Of a stretch of 64,000 nucleotides of DNA, positions 1 through 8,102 are shown piece by piece (the first letter of the stretch is position 1; each line of letters opens with the position of its first letter). The translations under genes were made by a program, and so were the position numbers. A model generated the notes under the pieces. That model did no database searches. It was not told where the DNA came from and saw nothing but the letters and a program-made list of their open reading frames with translations. Location: assembly GCF_004217335.1 (NCBI RefSeq), contig NZ_SHMP01000007.1:228011-292010 (forward strand). The letters run 5' to 3'. This DNA comes from Natrinema hispanicum (GTDB taxonomy: Archaea > Halobacteriota > Halobacteria > Halobacteriales > Natrialbaceae).

Positions 1-1
1 T

Positions 2-1603
2 CACCTCGACGTCAGCCAATACTGCCGTGCTGATCCCATTCCCCATTGGCACGACTCTAAACCGTTCGAACCGATGCTCCGGGCGATTCTCCTGAAGGAA
101 CTCGAAGACGCGTCCGATGGCTGGCTCCATCGGACGCTCGACAGTGACCCTCAACTTGCGGATGCTCTTGGCTTTAATCCCGACGACACACCTTCACGAA
201 GCACGATCTCTCGGGCACAGACTAATCGGTTTGCGGACCTCCAATCCACGATCGAGACCGCTACTCGTCAGATCCAAGCGTTGGCCGCCGAACGCGGTAG
301 TCCGATCGGGACACCGTACGAAGACAGCGCTTCGGAGGAGCCAACAGGCTCCTCGAAGCGCACAGTCAACCGTCTCATTCGGAGGAAAACACGTGATCTC
401 CTCGACGAACTCCAAACTGTCGTGTTGCCTGCCTTCGAGTTTGACCGGCCTGATGACCCGGTTTACGACGACGAGGAACTCCTGATGCTGGAGGCCTGTC
501 TCGGGCTGACAGGCACCGCCGCTAACGGCGGTGCCGAAACCTACGGCGATTTCGTCAATCCTGACCCAGATCTCGACGATCCCTTCTACGAGGACGGACC
601 GAGTGGAGAGACGCTTCTGGAGGCAATCAAGGACCTTTCACCGACACAAATCGCGGAGATGGTCAACCAAAGCGCGGCCCGCGTCTTGACGCGGGCCAAG
701 CCTCGCTTGGAGTTCGAGACACCAGTCATGCTGTCGATCGACATGACCTACGTCGCTTTCTACGGGGAGCGTGAGGAACTCGTACGTGTCCAGGGTGCGC
801 CGAAGGACAAGTCCTACAACTGGTGCTACAAGTTTGCAACCGCGAACGTTGTTGGAGACAACGTTCACTTCGCAGCTGCGATGCTTCCAGTCGGGCACGC
901 TGATTACCACGACCCAGAGAGCTATCCTGGCAAAAACAGGAGTTACCGAGTCGGCGATATCGTTCGCCGACTCGTCGACCACGTCAACGACGTCTGTCGC
1001 GTTCATACGCGGCGACTCTACGCTGATCGGGAGTTCTACGCCACGGACGTATTTTCGGTACTCGAACAGCGAGACCTTTTCTACGTGATTCCGGCACCGC
1101 GCGATGACCGCGTCAAGCGGTTCATCGCGCGCATGGACACGGATGTAGAGGGACAAAAGCAAGTGACAGTCAAATCCGAGCACGCGGTGTACGGGCCGGT
1201 AAAACATGGTGTCTCCAACACCAGAGCTGAGACGACGCTGGTTGGACTCCCGCCAGACGAGGACTGCGACGAGATGCAGGTATTTGCGACCAATCTCGAC
1301 GTAAACGACGAGATTGGTCTTGACCGTCGCTTGACGAAAAAGCAAATCACTCGCTACAGACGCCGAGGCGGGATCGAAACGGCCTATAGTAAGATCAAGG
1401 AGTTCGCACCGTGGACGACGTCGACAAACTTCTCTATCCGGTTATTCCACTTCGGCTTCGCAGTTCTACTGTACGATCTATGGTTGCTTGTGGACTTTCT
1501 CGTCCAGACGTTGATCGACATCATTGAGTTTCGCACGAAACCGCGGGTGACTGCCCCGCGGTTTCGTGCGTTCCTCCGGAGGGAGGTGAGCGCATTGCTG
1601 TAG
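2..1603 (+). CDS. DDE transposase, IS4-like superfamily (5' end outside window)
   Basis: Cuts and rejoins the ends of its own insertion sequence. The frame is open from base 2, upstream of the first ATG at 74, and the upstream residues read as protein, so the true start is probably left of the window. The catalytic triad is visible: Asp codon at 740 (SIDMTYVAFYG), Asp at 1025 (YADREFY) and Glu at 1376 within YRRRGGIETAYSKIKEF, the Y-R-E-K pattern of IS4-like enzymes. It is a distant relative of the transposase at 1997-3751, which shares the order of motifs. The coding sequence is studded with perfect hairpins and is followed by a 14-bp hairpin. The exact IS family and the terminal repeats could not be fixed. 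Confidence 0.85.
   Translation, partial: HLDVSQYCRADPIPHWHDSKPFEPMLRAILLKELEDASDGWLHRTLDSDPQLADALGFNPDDTPSRSTISRAQTNRFADLQSTIETATRQIQALAAERGSPIGTPYEDSASEEPTGSSKRTVNRLIRRKTRDLLDELQTVVLPAFEFDRPDDPVYDDEELLMLEACLGLTGTAANGGAETYGDFVNPDPDLDDPFYEDGPSGETLLEAIKDLSPTQIAEMVNQSAARVLTRAKPRLEFETPVMLSIDMTYVAFYGEREELVRVQGAPKDKSYNWCYKFATANVVGDNVHFAAAMLPVGHADYHDPESYPGKNRSYRVGDIVRRLVDHVNDVCRVHTRRLYADREFYATDVFSVLEQRDLFYVIPAPRDDRVKRFIARMDTDVEGQKQVTVKSEHAVYGPVKHGVSNTRAETTLVGLPPDEDCDEMQVFATNLDVNDEIGLDRRLTKKQITRYRRRGGIETAYSKIKEFAPWTTSTNFSIRLFHFGFAVLLYDLWLLVDFLVQTLIDIIEFRTKPRVTAPRFRAFLRREVSALL
328..1570. repeat. Array of hairpins inside the transposase gene
   Basis: Eight inverted repeats with short loops lie inside the coding frame: 328-360 (14 bp, one bulge), 512-535 (10 bp), 676-697 (10 bp, 2-nt loop), 844-866 (9 bp), 947-974 (11 bp), 1099-1130 (13 bp, one bulge), 1288-1319 (11 bp) and 1532-1570 (16 bp, 7-nt loop). 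All are seen directly in the sequence. They recur about every 150 bases, far more than chance would give for stems of this length. Confidence 0.8.
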
Positions 1604-1676
1604 ATCCCGCCCCGTGCTTGCCCTTCCTGAGAGGTATCACTGTCTAAATCGACTGATTATACCGTTTTCGCCCACC

Positions 1677-1709
1677 CGACCGCCACTCACAGGTGGTGAG
1701 TGGCGGTCG
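1677..1709. terminator. Strong hairpin downstream of transposase
   Basis: A perfect 14-bp stem (1677-1690 with 1696-1709) has a 5-nt loop and lies 74 bases past the transposase stop codon. There is no long T-run after it, so it may act in RNA stability or as part of the insertion-sequence end rather than as a classical terminator. Confidence 0.45.
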
Positions 1710-1954
1710 TGATTCCTTGATCGGCCCTGTATTCGGGATCGATTCCTACCGACAGACGCGAATCTCGTGCACGGATTTTGGGGTATTCGCAGCACCCCAC
1801 GCTTCTGGGATGTAGAGCGTCTACAAACGAGCTTCGGAGGAATCAAATAAAATCCGAGTAGAACTCTCTCGAATCCTATGTCGCAATTCTTGGTTCGCTA
1901 AGCAAGATGTGCTGAGCAGCGTCCAACACGCGATTTAGGAGATAGAACGCGAGT

Positions 1955-1972
1955 CCTGCGGCTTGCCGCAGG
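1955..1972 (-). terminator. Hairpin 3' of the minus-strand transposase
   Basis: A perfect 8-bp stem (CCTGCGGC with GCCGCAGG) and 2-nt loop lies 24 bases beyond the stop codon of the minus-strand transposase. It could help end the transcript. It resembles the hairpins inside the neighbouring transposase genes. Confidence 0.4.
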
Positions 1973-1996
1973 CGAGCCACACCGAGTGCTTTCCGC

Positions 1997-3751
1997 TTAG
2001 CCACCTTGTCGAAGTGATTGACTGACCGTCCGGACGAATGTCCTGGCGGTCACGACCGGCGGCGATCTGATCTCGCGATCTGTTCCGAGCTTCACCAAGT
2101 AATCGGTAAGCCTCCAGAGATTGTACAACAATGCTGCGAACGTGAAGCTGAACAACCGAACACGGTAGTCCTTCGAGGACGTCTTGGGAAGAAATGCTTT
2201 CACCGACTTGTACTGATTTTCGATATCCCAGCGTCGGCTGTAGCTGTTGGTGACGTGTATGATCTCCTCGGGAGCGACGTGATCACGGTTGGTCACGAAC
2301 ACGGCATAGCTTCCGTCAGCTTCCTCATCAGTCGCTGGTACGTACAGGAACTCTGCGGTGTGGTGGAGTTCGCCATCAATGGCGAACGGAACATCGTTCT
2401 TGACAGCGGCGTCAACTCCTTCTTTGCTCTTGATTTTCCCGATTGCCTCGTAATCGTCTTCATACTTCGGCACTGGCGTCATGTACACAAGCCCGCGGTC
2501 GTGAATCGTTGCGTACACCTCGTTACTGTAGAATCCCCGGTCTAGGAGCACTTCGTCGAGATCGACGTACTGCTGGGCTGTGTCCAGCAGTACGTCAACC
2601 ACATCCGCCTTCGAATCGGCTGGCGCATCTTCTGGTTCCCACGCAGAGCGTTCCTTGACTGGCTCGATACCCAGGATGATTGGGACATCGTTCCCGACGA
2701 TCGTGATCGTCGCGAACGTATACCCGTGCTTGATTTCACCGTCTTCTTTGTACCCGCTGACCATCGGCGGATACTCTGCTTTCGGGATTTTCTCGTCCTT
2801 GTCGATCCACGGCCAGACGTGGTAGGGAACGTGTGTGAAGTCGACGGCCGCCACGACGTGGCGGTCGTCGAAGGGATCCTCGTGACGAATCGTCTTGAGG
2901 ATATTTTCGGTCGCCGCGTTGAACGAGGCCATCACAGCCTCTCGATACAGCTCAGTGAACGCGACGATATCCTCGATCTGCAACTCCTGAACGGAGCGCG
3001 TTACTTCCTCGTCGGATGGCGTCGCAAACTGCTTGATTACTCGGAGAAACGTCGAGCCGTCACAGATCTTGTTCTCTTCAAGGAACCACCCAGCTTCTCC
3101 CTCTGAATGAGCGCTCCCCTGCGTGAGGCACGCGTTGGAGAACAGATCAAGGATCTGTTCATCCTCATAGACCCTGTTGTCGGCTCTATCGGAGTCGAAC
3201 TCGGCGAAGCCGTGTCGGCGAGCGAGTTCGACGACCTTACTCCCGTGCTCGCGCACGTGTGCGCGAGACACTGTCGAATCGGATTTATCGTCGTTCGCTT
3301 CTTTTTCATCCAGGTTAATTGGAATGAGTGCCTCCGAAATAACGTCGTGATCACGGGCTTCACGAGCTATTCCCTTCGCAGCGGCCTCAAGCGTGGTCTT
3401 GGTCTGCTCGCTGAATTGGTTCCAAGCGTATGAGAGATTCTGCTGAGTCGGCACCCTGTTCAAACCTAGCTGTTTCAGCAGTGCTGGACGGTTCTCAAGC
3501 CGATCTGCGACCTCGCTTTGGGCGAGGTCGTAGATCGCCTGGTAGATGTAGACTCGTGCCATTGACTCGGTTCCGAACGAGACTTTGTGCTGTTGTCGAG
3601 TGTCTGTTAGTCCATCTACGGGAATCGAGACGTCTCCAAGTACACGCCAGAGATGATCAGCTGTTTCACAGACTTTCTTGGCGTGGATGACGATCGCCCC
3701 CGCCAAAGCGGGGGCATCGTCATCAACTGCAGGAGTGATGTTAGATGCCAT
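1997..3751 (-). CDS. DDE transposase, IS4-like superfamily
   Basis: A full-length 584-residue transposase. The triad is readable: Asp304 in AAVDFTHVPYH, Asp404 in VLLDRGFYSNEVY and Glu511 in YSRRWDIENQYKSVKAF, again with the Y-R-E-K arrangement. It is distantly related to the transposase at 2-1603: both have an N-terminal helical domain, an insertion between the first two Asp residues, and a hydrophobic C-terminal helix. The start is the ATG read at 3751. An in-frame 17-bp hairpin lies just inside the 5' end (3686-3724). It appears intact, so the element may be active. Terminal repeats were not resolved. Confidence 0.88.
   Translation of the reverse strand: MASNITPAVDDDAPALAGAIVIHAKKVCETADHLWRVLGDVSIPVDGLTDTRQQHKVSFGTESMARVYIYQAIYDLAQSEVADRLENRPALLKQLGLNRVPTQQNLSYAWNQFSEQTKTTLEAAAKGIAREARDHDVISEALIPINLDEKEANDDKSDSTVSRAHVREHGSKVVELARRHGFAEFDSDRADNRVYEDEQILDLFSNACLTQGSAHSEGEAGWFLEENKICDGSTFLRVIKQFATPSDEEVTRSVQELQIEDIVAFTELYREAVMASFNAATENILKTIRHEDPFDDRHVVAAVDFTHVPYHVWPWIDKDEKIPKAEYPPMVSGYKEDGEIKHGYTFATITIVGNDVPIILGIEPVKERSAWEPEDAPADSKADVVDVLLDTAQQYVDLDEVLLDRGFYSNEVYATIHDRGLVYMTPVPKYEDDYEAIGKIKSKEGVDAAVKNDVPFAIDGELHHTAEFLYVPATDEEADGSYAVFVTNRDHVAPEEIIHVTNSYSRRWDIENQYKSVKAFLPKTSSKDYRVRLFSFTFAALLYNLWRLTDYLVKLGTDREIRSPPVVTARTFVRTVSQSLRQGG
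2368..3724. repeat. Array of hairpins inside the second transposase gene
   Basis: Inverted repeats in the coding frame: 2368-2387 (8 bp), 2564-2596 (13 bp), 2842-2870 (13 of 14 bp, almost no loop), 3140-3160 (9 bp), 3194-3232 (10 bp, 19-nt loop), 3248-3267 (9 bp, 2-nt loop), 3501-3537 (14 of 15 bp) and 3686-3724 (17 bp with one bulged base). The pattern is the same as in the transposase at 2-1603, although the protein sequences are far apart. Confidence 0.75.
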
Positions 3752-3856
3752 TAACAGTCAGTCCAGATACTGAAACCGAAGGAGAGACTCCCCATTAGGG
3801 CACCTCATTTGGACCTACGCCGAACGGTTATTTACGCGCCAAGAGCTACTTGGAGT

Positions 3857-4204
3857 ATGGCTCAAGATGGATCCCTTGTTGAATCGCTTCCAGACCGCCC
3901 ACTCAAGGATACTGAGCGTGACTCACTCGAACGACACGAGAGCATCCAGTCAATAATGCCTCAGACGACGAAATTTGATCCGGAACACGGGATGGTTATG
4001 GACACCGCGATGTTCATTGGCTACGACTGGGTGACAGCCGTGACCTACGAAGCAGGTCACGGCTGGAGGATTATCTACGAGAGCGGTATGGAAGATAACA
4101 TCCTCTCAGATGGGTTTCTGCGAAGCGAAGAACTCTACGAAGAGCATCCGATTCAGCAAGGAATGGACGCTATGAGCGCTGTTGCCTCGGAAGACGAAGA
4201 ATAG
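3857..4204 (+). CDS. Hypothetical acidic protein
   Basis: I do not recognise a family. The protein is about 115 residues, acidic, soluble and without signal peptide or membrane segment. The start chosen is the ATG at 3857. A longer in-frame start at 3809 exists, but a TTATTTAC box about 30 bases before 3857 fits leaderless transcription. It has a Met-rich middle (HGMVMDTAMFIGYDW) and an Asp/Glu-rich tail. It lies just outside the large transposase at 1997-3751 and reads away from it. Confidence 0.5.
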   Translation: MAQDGSLVESLPDRPLKDTERDSLERHESIQSIMPQTTKFDPEHGMVMDTAMFIGYDWVTAVTYEAGHGWRIIYESGMEDNILSDGFLRSEELYEEHPIQQGMDAMSAVASEDEE

Positions 4205-4404
4205 TTTCTCTTTCAAACAGCTTCTCTGAGGACGATCGTAACGGGTGTCAGCTGTATGGTGGTTTGTAGAATTTGAGATCCCGAAGTTGTGGTGGCACCC
4301 AGCTTCGAAGAAGCTATAGCGCTATGTGATTTATGGATGTGCGTTTGACCGTCTCGAGTACCTGAGAGTCCCGCGAACGCCAGTATCAGGTCCTATTTTA
4401 TTCA

Positions 4405-4430
4405 CTTGGTTAAATTCACGTTTAACCAAG
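4405..4430. promoter_or_regulatory. 10-bp inverted repeat upstream of the integrase
   Basis: CTTGGTTAAA (4405-4414) and TTTAACCAAG (4421-4430) form a perfect inverted repeat with a 6-nt spacer, 38 bases before the integrase ATG and next to a TTTAC-like promoter box. It could be an operator controlling the recombinase or a core recombination site. The gap 4205-4467 holds nothing else recognisable. Confidence 0.45.
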
Positions 4431-4467
4431 GGACTTTACGAGGGTCGACACTGTACCCCACATACGA

Positions 4468-5610
4468 ATGTCTGGATCGACGGAACGACGGGCTTCCTCC
4501 AGGGGTACGACCGTCCACGAGGCCATCGAGAGCTACCTGCGCTATAAGATCAATGCCGACGGCTCGAAGACGACCATGCGTTCCCCACTGCGTGAGTTCG
4601 CTGACCACTGTCGAGACGAGCGTGATCTCGAGTTCGTCGACGAGCTCATACCCCACGATGTCCGCAGTTATAGCGAGCACCTCTACGACCGCGTCGTAAT
4701 CGATGAGGACCTGGCGGCTTCAACCGCTCACAACTACTTCGCGTACGTCCGGGCCTTTCTCTCCTGGTCGGTGCGAGAACAACATCTCGAGTCGAACCCG
4801 GCAAATACGAACACTGCGATGGATCCGCTGCCAGAGGACGACGGGAAACGCAAACGCCAGTACTGGAGCGCCGAGGACCGCGAGACGTTGCTCGAGTACG
4901 CCACCAAGCGCGTGGACATGGCTCTGGAGGGAACCATCCGGACTGACGCGGATACAGCCTTCCGTGACCGGGCGATTGTCGTCATGCTCGATGGCACGGG
5001 GGCGCGTGGTGCTGAGTTGTTCGCTGATCCGAAAGACGATAAACGAAACGGCCTCCAGTGGAAGGACGTCGATTTCGACGAACGGCTGATCAAAGTCTAC
5101 GGCAAGTCCCGTGAGTACGAACAGGCCCCGTTTCCTGCGAGTGTCCACGATGTCCTCAAGCGATGGTACCGGGTGCAAGAGTCGATGACCGAGGCGTGGC
5201 CCGTCTTTCCGACCGGTCACTACGGCTCGAAAAAGCGCACGCTCGAGGATGCACTCGGCGAGAAGGAAGTCTCTCGGGCGCTCGAGGAGAGGGGTGATGC
5301 CGGTAAGACCGAGGTGCTTGACCGTCTACATCGCGAGCACGAGGTTCCGCCGCCGTCGATCTCGAAAGAGGGCGTTCGCCGACTGCTGAAACGGCTCACC
5401 GACGAAGCCGGGATCGATCCGGACGGCGAGTACGACTATCTGACGCTGCACGGCGCTCGCCGGGCACTCGGACGCGACCTCTATACCAGCGGGATGTCCG
5501 AAAAGGCTCAGGAAGCGTTACGACACAACTCGATCGAGACTACTCACGAGGCCTACGCCGACGTCAAGATGAAGGACGTCTCCGATTCGATTGACGACGT
5601 GCGTGGCTGA
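4468..5610 (+). CDS. Tyrosine recombinase (integrase, XerC/D-like)
   Basis: Catalyses site-specific strand exchange, probably for integration or resolution of a mobile element or plasmid. The 380-residue protein has an N-terminal SAM-like core-binding domain (about residues 15-115) and a catalytic domain (about 130-375). Catalytic residues are visible: Arg180 (GTGARGAEL), His328 and Arg331 (HGARR), His353 (LRHNSIETTHEAY) and the nucleophile Tyr363. Length and residues fit an active enzyme. An inverted repeat at 4405-4430 precedes it. No attachment-site pair was found beside it. The nearest tRNA-like sequence is far away at 52727. Confidence 0.9.
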   Translation: MSGSTERRASSRGTTVHEAIESYLRYKINADGSKTTMRSPLREFADHCRDERDLEFVDELIPHDVRSYSEHLYDRVVIDEDLAASTAHNYFAYVRAFLSWSVREQHLESNPANTNTAMDPLPEDDGKRKRQYWSAEDRETLLEYATKRVDMALEGTIRTDADTAFRDRAIVVMLDGTGARGAELFADPKDDKRNGLQWKDVDFDERLIKVYGKSREYEQAPFPASVHDVLKRWYRVQESMTEAWPVFPTGHYGSKKRTLEDALGEKEVSRALEERGDAGKTEVLDRLHREHEVPPPSISKEGVRRLLKRLTDEAGIDPDGEYDYLTLHGARRALGRDLYTSGMSEKAQEALRHNSIETTHEAYADVKMKDVSDSIDDVRG

Positions 5611-6107
5611 GAACAAACTCGAGTTACTCTTCGGTATCCGGAATGATTTCGCGGTGTTCGTTGACGAACTGCTCGAGCATAGTGACTCAGACGCCCGAAA
5701 CCGATCGATTCGGGCTTTGTTCCCTGCATAGGTCCGCCTCGAGTCATAGTTCAGATCATCGGGCAGCGGGGCCTCACTGGCGGACTCCGTCGCGACCGGC
5801 AGGTCAGTCGCAGCGAGCACGTCTCGAACCAACGATTCTCACTTGCCGATCGCCGGGTCGTCCTTGTTGATAAGGGGATTGATAGTACTGAAGATCTATA
5901 TGAGGACAGTGTAGACGGTGCTCAGGACATAATTGATCAAGGAGCAGATTCAATTGGGTTTTAAGAACTTGGAATAGACGAGTTCACTAGCTCCCGCTCA
6001 TTTCATTAGTCCATAATGGTTCTTAACTCGAATGTTGTTCAGCTACTCTCTTGATCGGTCAGTACAGGGAAACCACGTATCGGTCAGTACATGCTCTCGA
6101 TCGCTCA
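5611..6107. other. Gene-less stretch after the integrase
   Basis: No gene is supported. A minus-strand open frame (5832 to 5518) overlaps the integrase 3' end and has no recognisable domain. A short direct repeat, ATCGGTCAGTACA, occurs twice 26 bases apart around 6054-6092. The sequence looks like a decayed or intergenic region with raised A+T content. Confidence 0.4.
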
Positions 6108-6305
6108 TTACATTGAATCTATTTTATCTTCGAAACGATAGATGATTATAACCGCACCTATTGAGAGTGTGACTGTACTAATCATTGACCAAGCAAACAT
6201 TTCATCAGGATCATTCCCCAACAAAGCGCCTACTGTAACCGCAACGAGTAGAATCGCTATCGTCCCAATACCGCCGACTACACGAACAAATAAATCTTCA
6301 TTCAT
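6108..6305 (-). CDS. Small two-helix membrane protein
   Basis: A 65-residue protein from the ATG at 6305. Residues about 8-30 and 40-57 form two hydrophobic helices separated by a short acidic loop (NDPDEMFAW), and the tail is charged (RFEDKIDSM). A longer frame to 6371 adds a basic, non-membrane extension and is less likely. I do not recognise a family. Small two-helix proteins of this kind are common and mostly uncharacterised in haloarchaea. Confidence 0.45.
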   Translation of the reverse strand: MNEDLFVRVVGGIGTIAILLVAVTVGALLGNDPDEMFAWSMISTVTLSIGAVIIIYRFEDKIDSM

Positions 6306-6519
6306 ATTATGTCTGCCTGTTGAGTAAATTCTATCCTCTTGTGTATATTCCCTTCGCCGTTCAATTCGCATCTCTACTGAACGGTTGATTCATTAGACCT
6401 ACCGTGAAACAAACTCGGTTGCCGTGCTGCACTGATGCTCTGTATCTTGCACGCGCTGTCTACCAGCTACTGGATAGATTGTGCGAAGCGTGCAATTACG
6501 ATGCGTCTGCGCTGGTCGT

Positions 6520-6921
6520 CTATCGGGATCTAACGGTATTTACCACCCAACCACCGACACGACCGGATCCGAGACCGAATAGGGGTGCAACACCCATTAC
6601 CAGCCCACTGGCGAAGACGACAAATACGACCCTAGAGAGTGACCATGTTGCTGTCGTCCCTGTTGTCACAATGAATATAAGCAGCCCGAGGGTGCCACCA
6701 ATGAACCCAGCACGGAGTCCCGCAGCACTTGGGTCTAACGAGCAGATCGCAGCGAGGACTCCTGCAATGAACGCTCCAATTATCATTATACCACCGCCGA
6801 CAGTCGCCTCCGAATTTGGCAGCCGGTTTAGAATGGGGATGACAGGTAGCGAGGCTAACGCACCGATAAGCGCGAACCGCCATGCTGGAGGAAGAGTGTG
6901 GATGCGGGGAGGTGACACCAT
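6520..6921 (-). CDS. DUF5518-like membrane protein
   Basis: A 133-residue protein with four hydrophobic segments (about 13-30, 40-62, 70-88 and 97-120) joined by short Gly-rich turns. The pattern, with a WRFALIGALASLP start and repeated GG/GA helix edges, resembles the haloarchaeal DUF5518 family of unknown function, but this is recognition by eye. It stands alone between low-coding regions. The molecular role is unknown. Confidence 0.55.
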   Translation of the reverse strand: MVSPPRIHTLPPAWRFALIGALASLPVIPILNRLPNSEATVGGGIMIIGAFIAGVLAAICSLDPSAAGLRAGFIGGTLGLLIFIVTTGTTATWSLSRVVFVVFASGLVMGVAPLFGLGSGRVGGWVVNTVRSR

Positions 6922-7084
6922 ACTTACTTCTAAAAGTTTCTAATAACATAAATTTCCGTAGGGCTAGACGGTGGGAGTTCGACTGGCTACTCAAGCACGG
7001 GTACACTCGTGCGTGTAGTGACCAGATGGTTCACCTCTTTCGACGTGAAACAAACGAAGCCGGTTCGCTGCATCTATCCTCTCG

Positions 7085-7099
7085 GCTCTGTTGAAATCC
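7085..7099. repeat. Terminal-repeat-like sequence (left partner)
   Basis: GCTCTGTTGAAATCC at 7085-7099 is the exact reverse complement of GGATTTCAACAGAGC at 8961-8975, which lies at the 5' side of the IS5-type transposase. Both copies are flanked on their outer side by CTCG (7081-7084 and 8976-8979). This looks like a pair of insertion-sequence ends. Confidence 0.5.
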
Positions 7100-7147
7100 T
7101 ATTAGCTCGACATCTTTCCCACTGAAACAGCCGTTAGGTAGGACCGG

Positions 7148-7316
7148 GCATTGATCGCCTCAAGACCACATCGAGGATCTCAAAACCGAACTTGCAGACC
7201 GTGACCGAGAGATAGAGAAGACTCAAGAAAAGCAAGCCGAGACAACGTCCGACTGTGATACCGCTTCAGGGACATTGTCTCTGTGAGGACGACTATTCGG
7301 ATGAGACTCCAAGTAA
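7148..7316 (+). pseudogene. Remnant of the 3' end of a primase-like gene
   Basis: This stretch matches the last part of the primase-like gene at 46086-47354, including the coiled-coil segment encoded as EDLKTELA and the end SK followed by TAA at 7314-7316, with frame-disrupting differences between. It therefore marks an old copy of the same plasmid module. It is non-functional and lies just upstream of the decarboxylase gene. The gap 6922-7401 contains only this remnant and the terminal repeat at 7085. Confidence 0.65.
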
Positions 7317-7401
7317 CAGTCGGTGGGGTGATGTTTTCTTCACATGGTCGGCAAGCATCCAATACCGAAGAGCTATACACGTATATTTATATAAGCCGCT
7401 T

Positions 7402-8016
7402 ATGCAAACTCAGTTCGCACCTGATGGTTGGAAATATGCGATACTAACTTTTGTTGCGGGGGTTCTCGCATCGATTATCACCCCACTCGCAGCAGTATTT
7501 GGTATCATATTTTCAACCTCAATTTTAGCGTTTTATCGTGATCCGGACCGCCAGATTGCACCAATTGGCGTTGCTTCACCCGCCGATGGGACAGTCTCGG
7601 TGGTTAGGGACGAAGGCGGTCAGCTCCGAATAGGGGTATACATGAGCGCAACAAATGTTCATGTTAACCGTGCTCCACTTACTGGTCGCGTAAATGAGAT
7701 TACACACCGGCCAGGTGCGTATAAACTGGCATTCTCAAAGGAGTCTGAGAACAACGAACAACTGCAAATAGACTTTGAAGACTATAGTGTAATTCTCATC
7801 GCAGGGTGGTTTGCACGACGAATACACCCGTACATCGAGGAAGGGGATCGAATTTCAAAAGGGGACCGTATCGGTCATATCTCTTTTGGAAGTCGAGCAG
7901 ATGTTATTCTCCCACCTCGATTTACGGAAGAAGATCTCGCTGTTGAAGTTGGTGATACCGTGTATGCTGGCCAGACAATGTTAGCATTTGATCCAGATGA
8001 AGAGGAATGTGAATAG
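7402..8016 (+). CDS. asd: Archaetidylserine/phosphatidylserine decarboxylase-like protein
   Basis: Probably converts archaetidylserine to archaetidylethanolamine in membrane lipid synthesis. The protein is 204 residues from the ATG at 7402. Residues about 10-45 hold two membrane segments. The catalytic domain follows with SPADGTV, a histidine-containing segment (NVHVNRAP) and FGSR near residue 158, where self-cleavage before the Ser would generate the pyruvoyl cofactor. The GS-R form and short length match archaeal Asd proteins. A very A+T-rich box (about 7381-7394) precedes the start. Codon use is more A+T-rich than the neighbours, and the gene sits between terminal repeats, both suggesting transfer. 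Confidence 0.85.
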   Translation: MQTQFAPDGWKYAILTFVAGVLASIITPLAAVFGIIFSTSILAFYRDPDRQIAPIGVASPADGTVSVVRDEGGQLRIGVYMSATNVHVNRAPLTGRVNEITHRPGAYKLAFSKESENNEQLQIDFEDYSVILIAGWFARRIHPYIEEGDRISKGDRIGHISFGSRADVILPPRFTEEDLAVEVGDTVYAGQTMLAFDPDEEECE

Positions 8017-8102
8017 ATCATAAGGGGTCCAGACTGTTCCTCCCAATCAACGCGCTCCGACAACCCGAGTTCGATGCTGACTATGTGTAGTATATTGCAC
8101 GT

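Larger units (their letters stand above)
1604..1996. other. Gene-less gap between two transposase genes
   Basis: No supportable gene. The interval holds a 14-bp hairpin at 1677-1709 after the first transposase and an 8-bp hairpin at 1955-1972 after the second, which comes in from the right. It presumably contains the right end of the first element and the left end of the second, but no clear terminal inverted repeats were recognised. Confidence 0.6.

Noticed and set aside
638..1345. Long minus-strand frame opposite the first transposase
   Set aside because: The plus strand has the DDE motifs and continuous homology. The antisense protein has no features and follows from codon bias.
2018..2545. 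Plus-strand frame opposite the second transposase
   Set aside because: Antisense to a gene with clear catalytic residues; no independent support.
5518..5832. Minus-strand open frame overlapping the integrase 3' end
   Set aside because: It overlaps a confident gene, shows no domain and has biased low-complexity stretches (SSSSS). Treated as a shadow or remnant.
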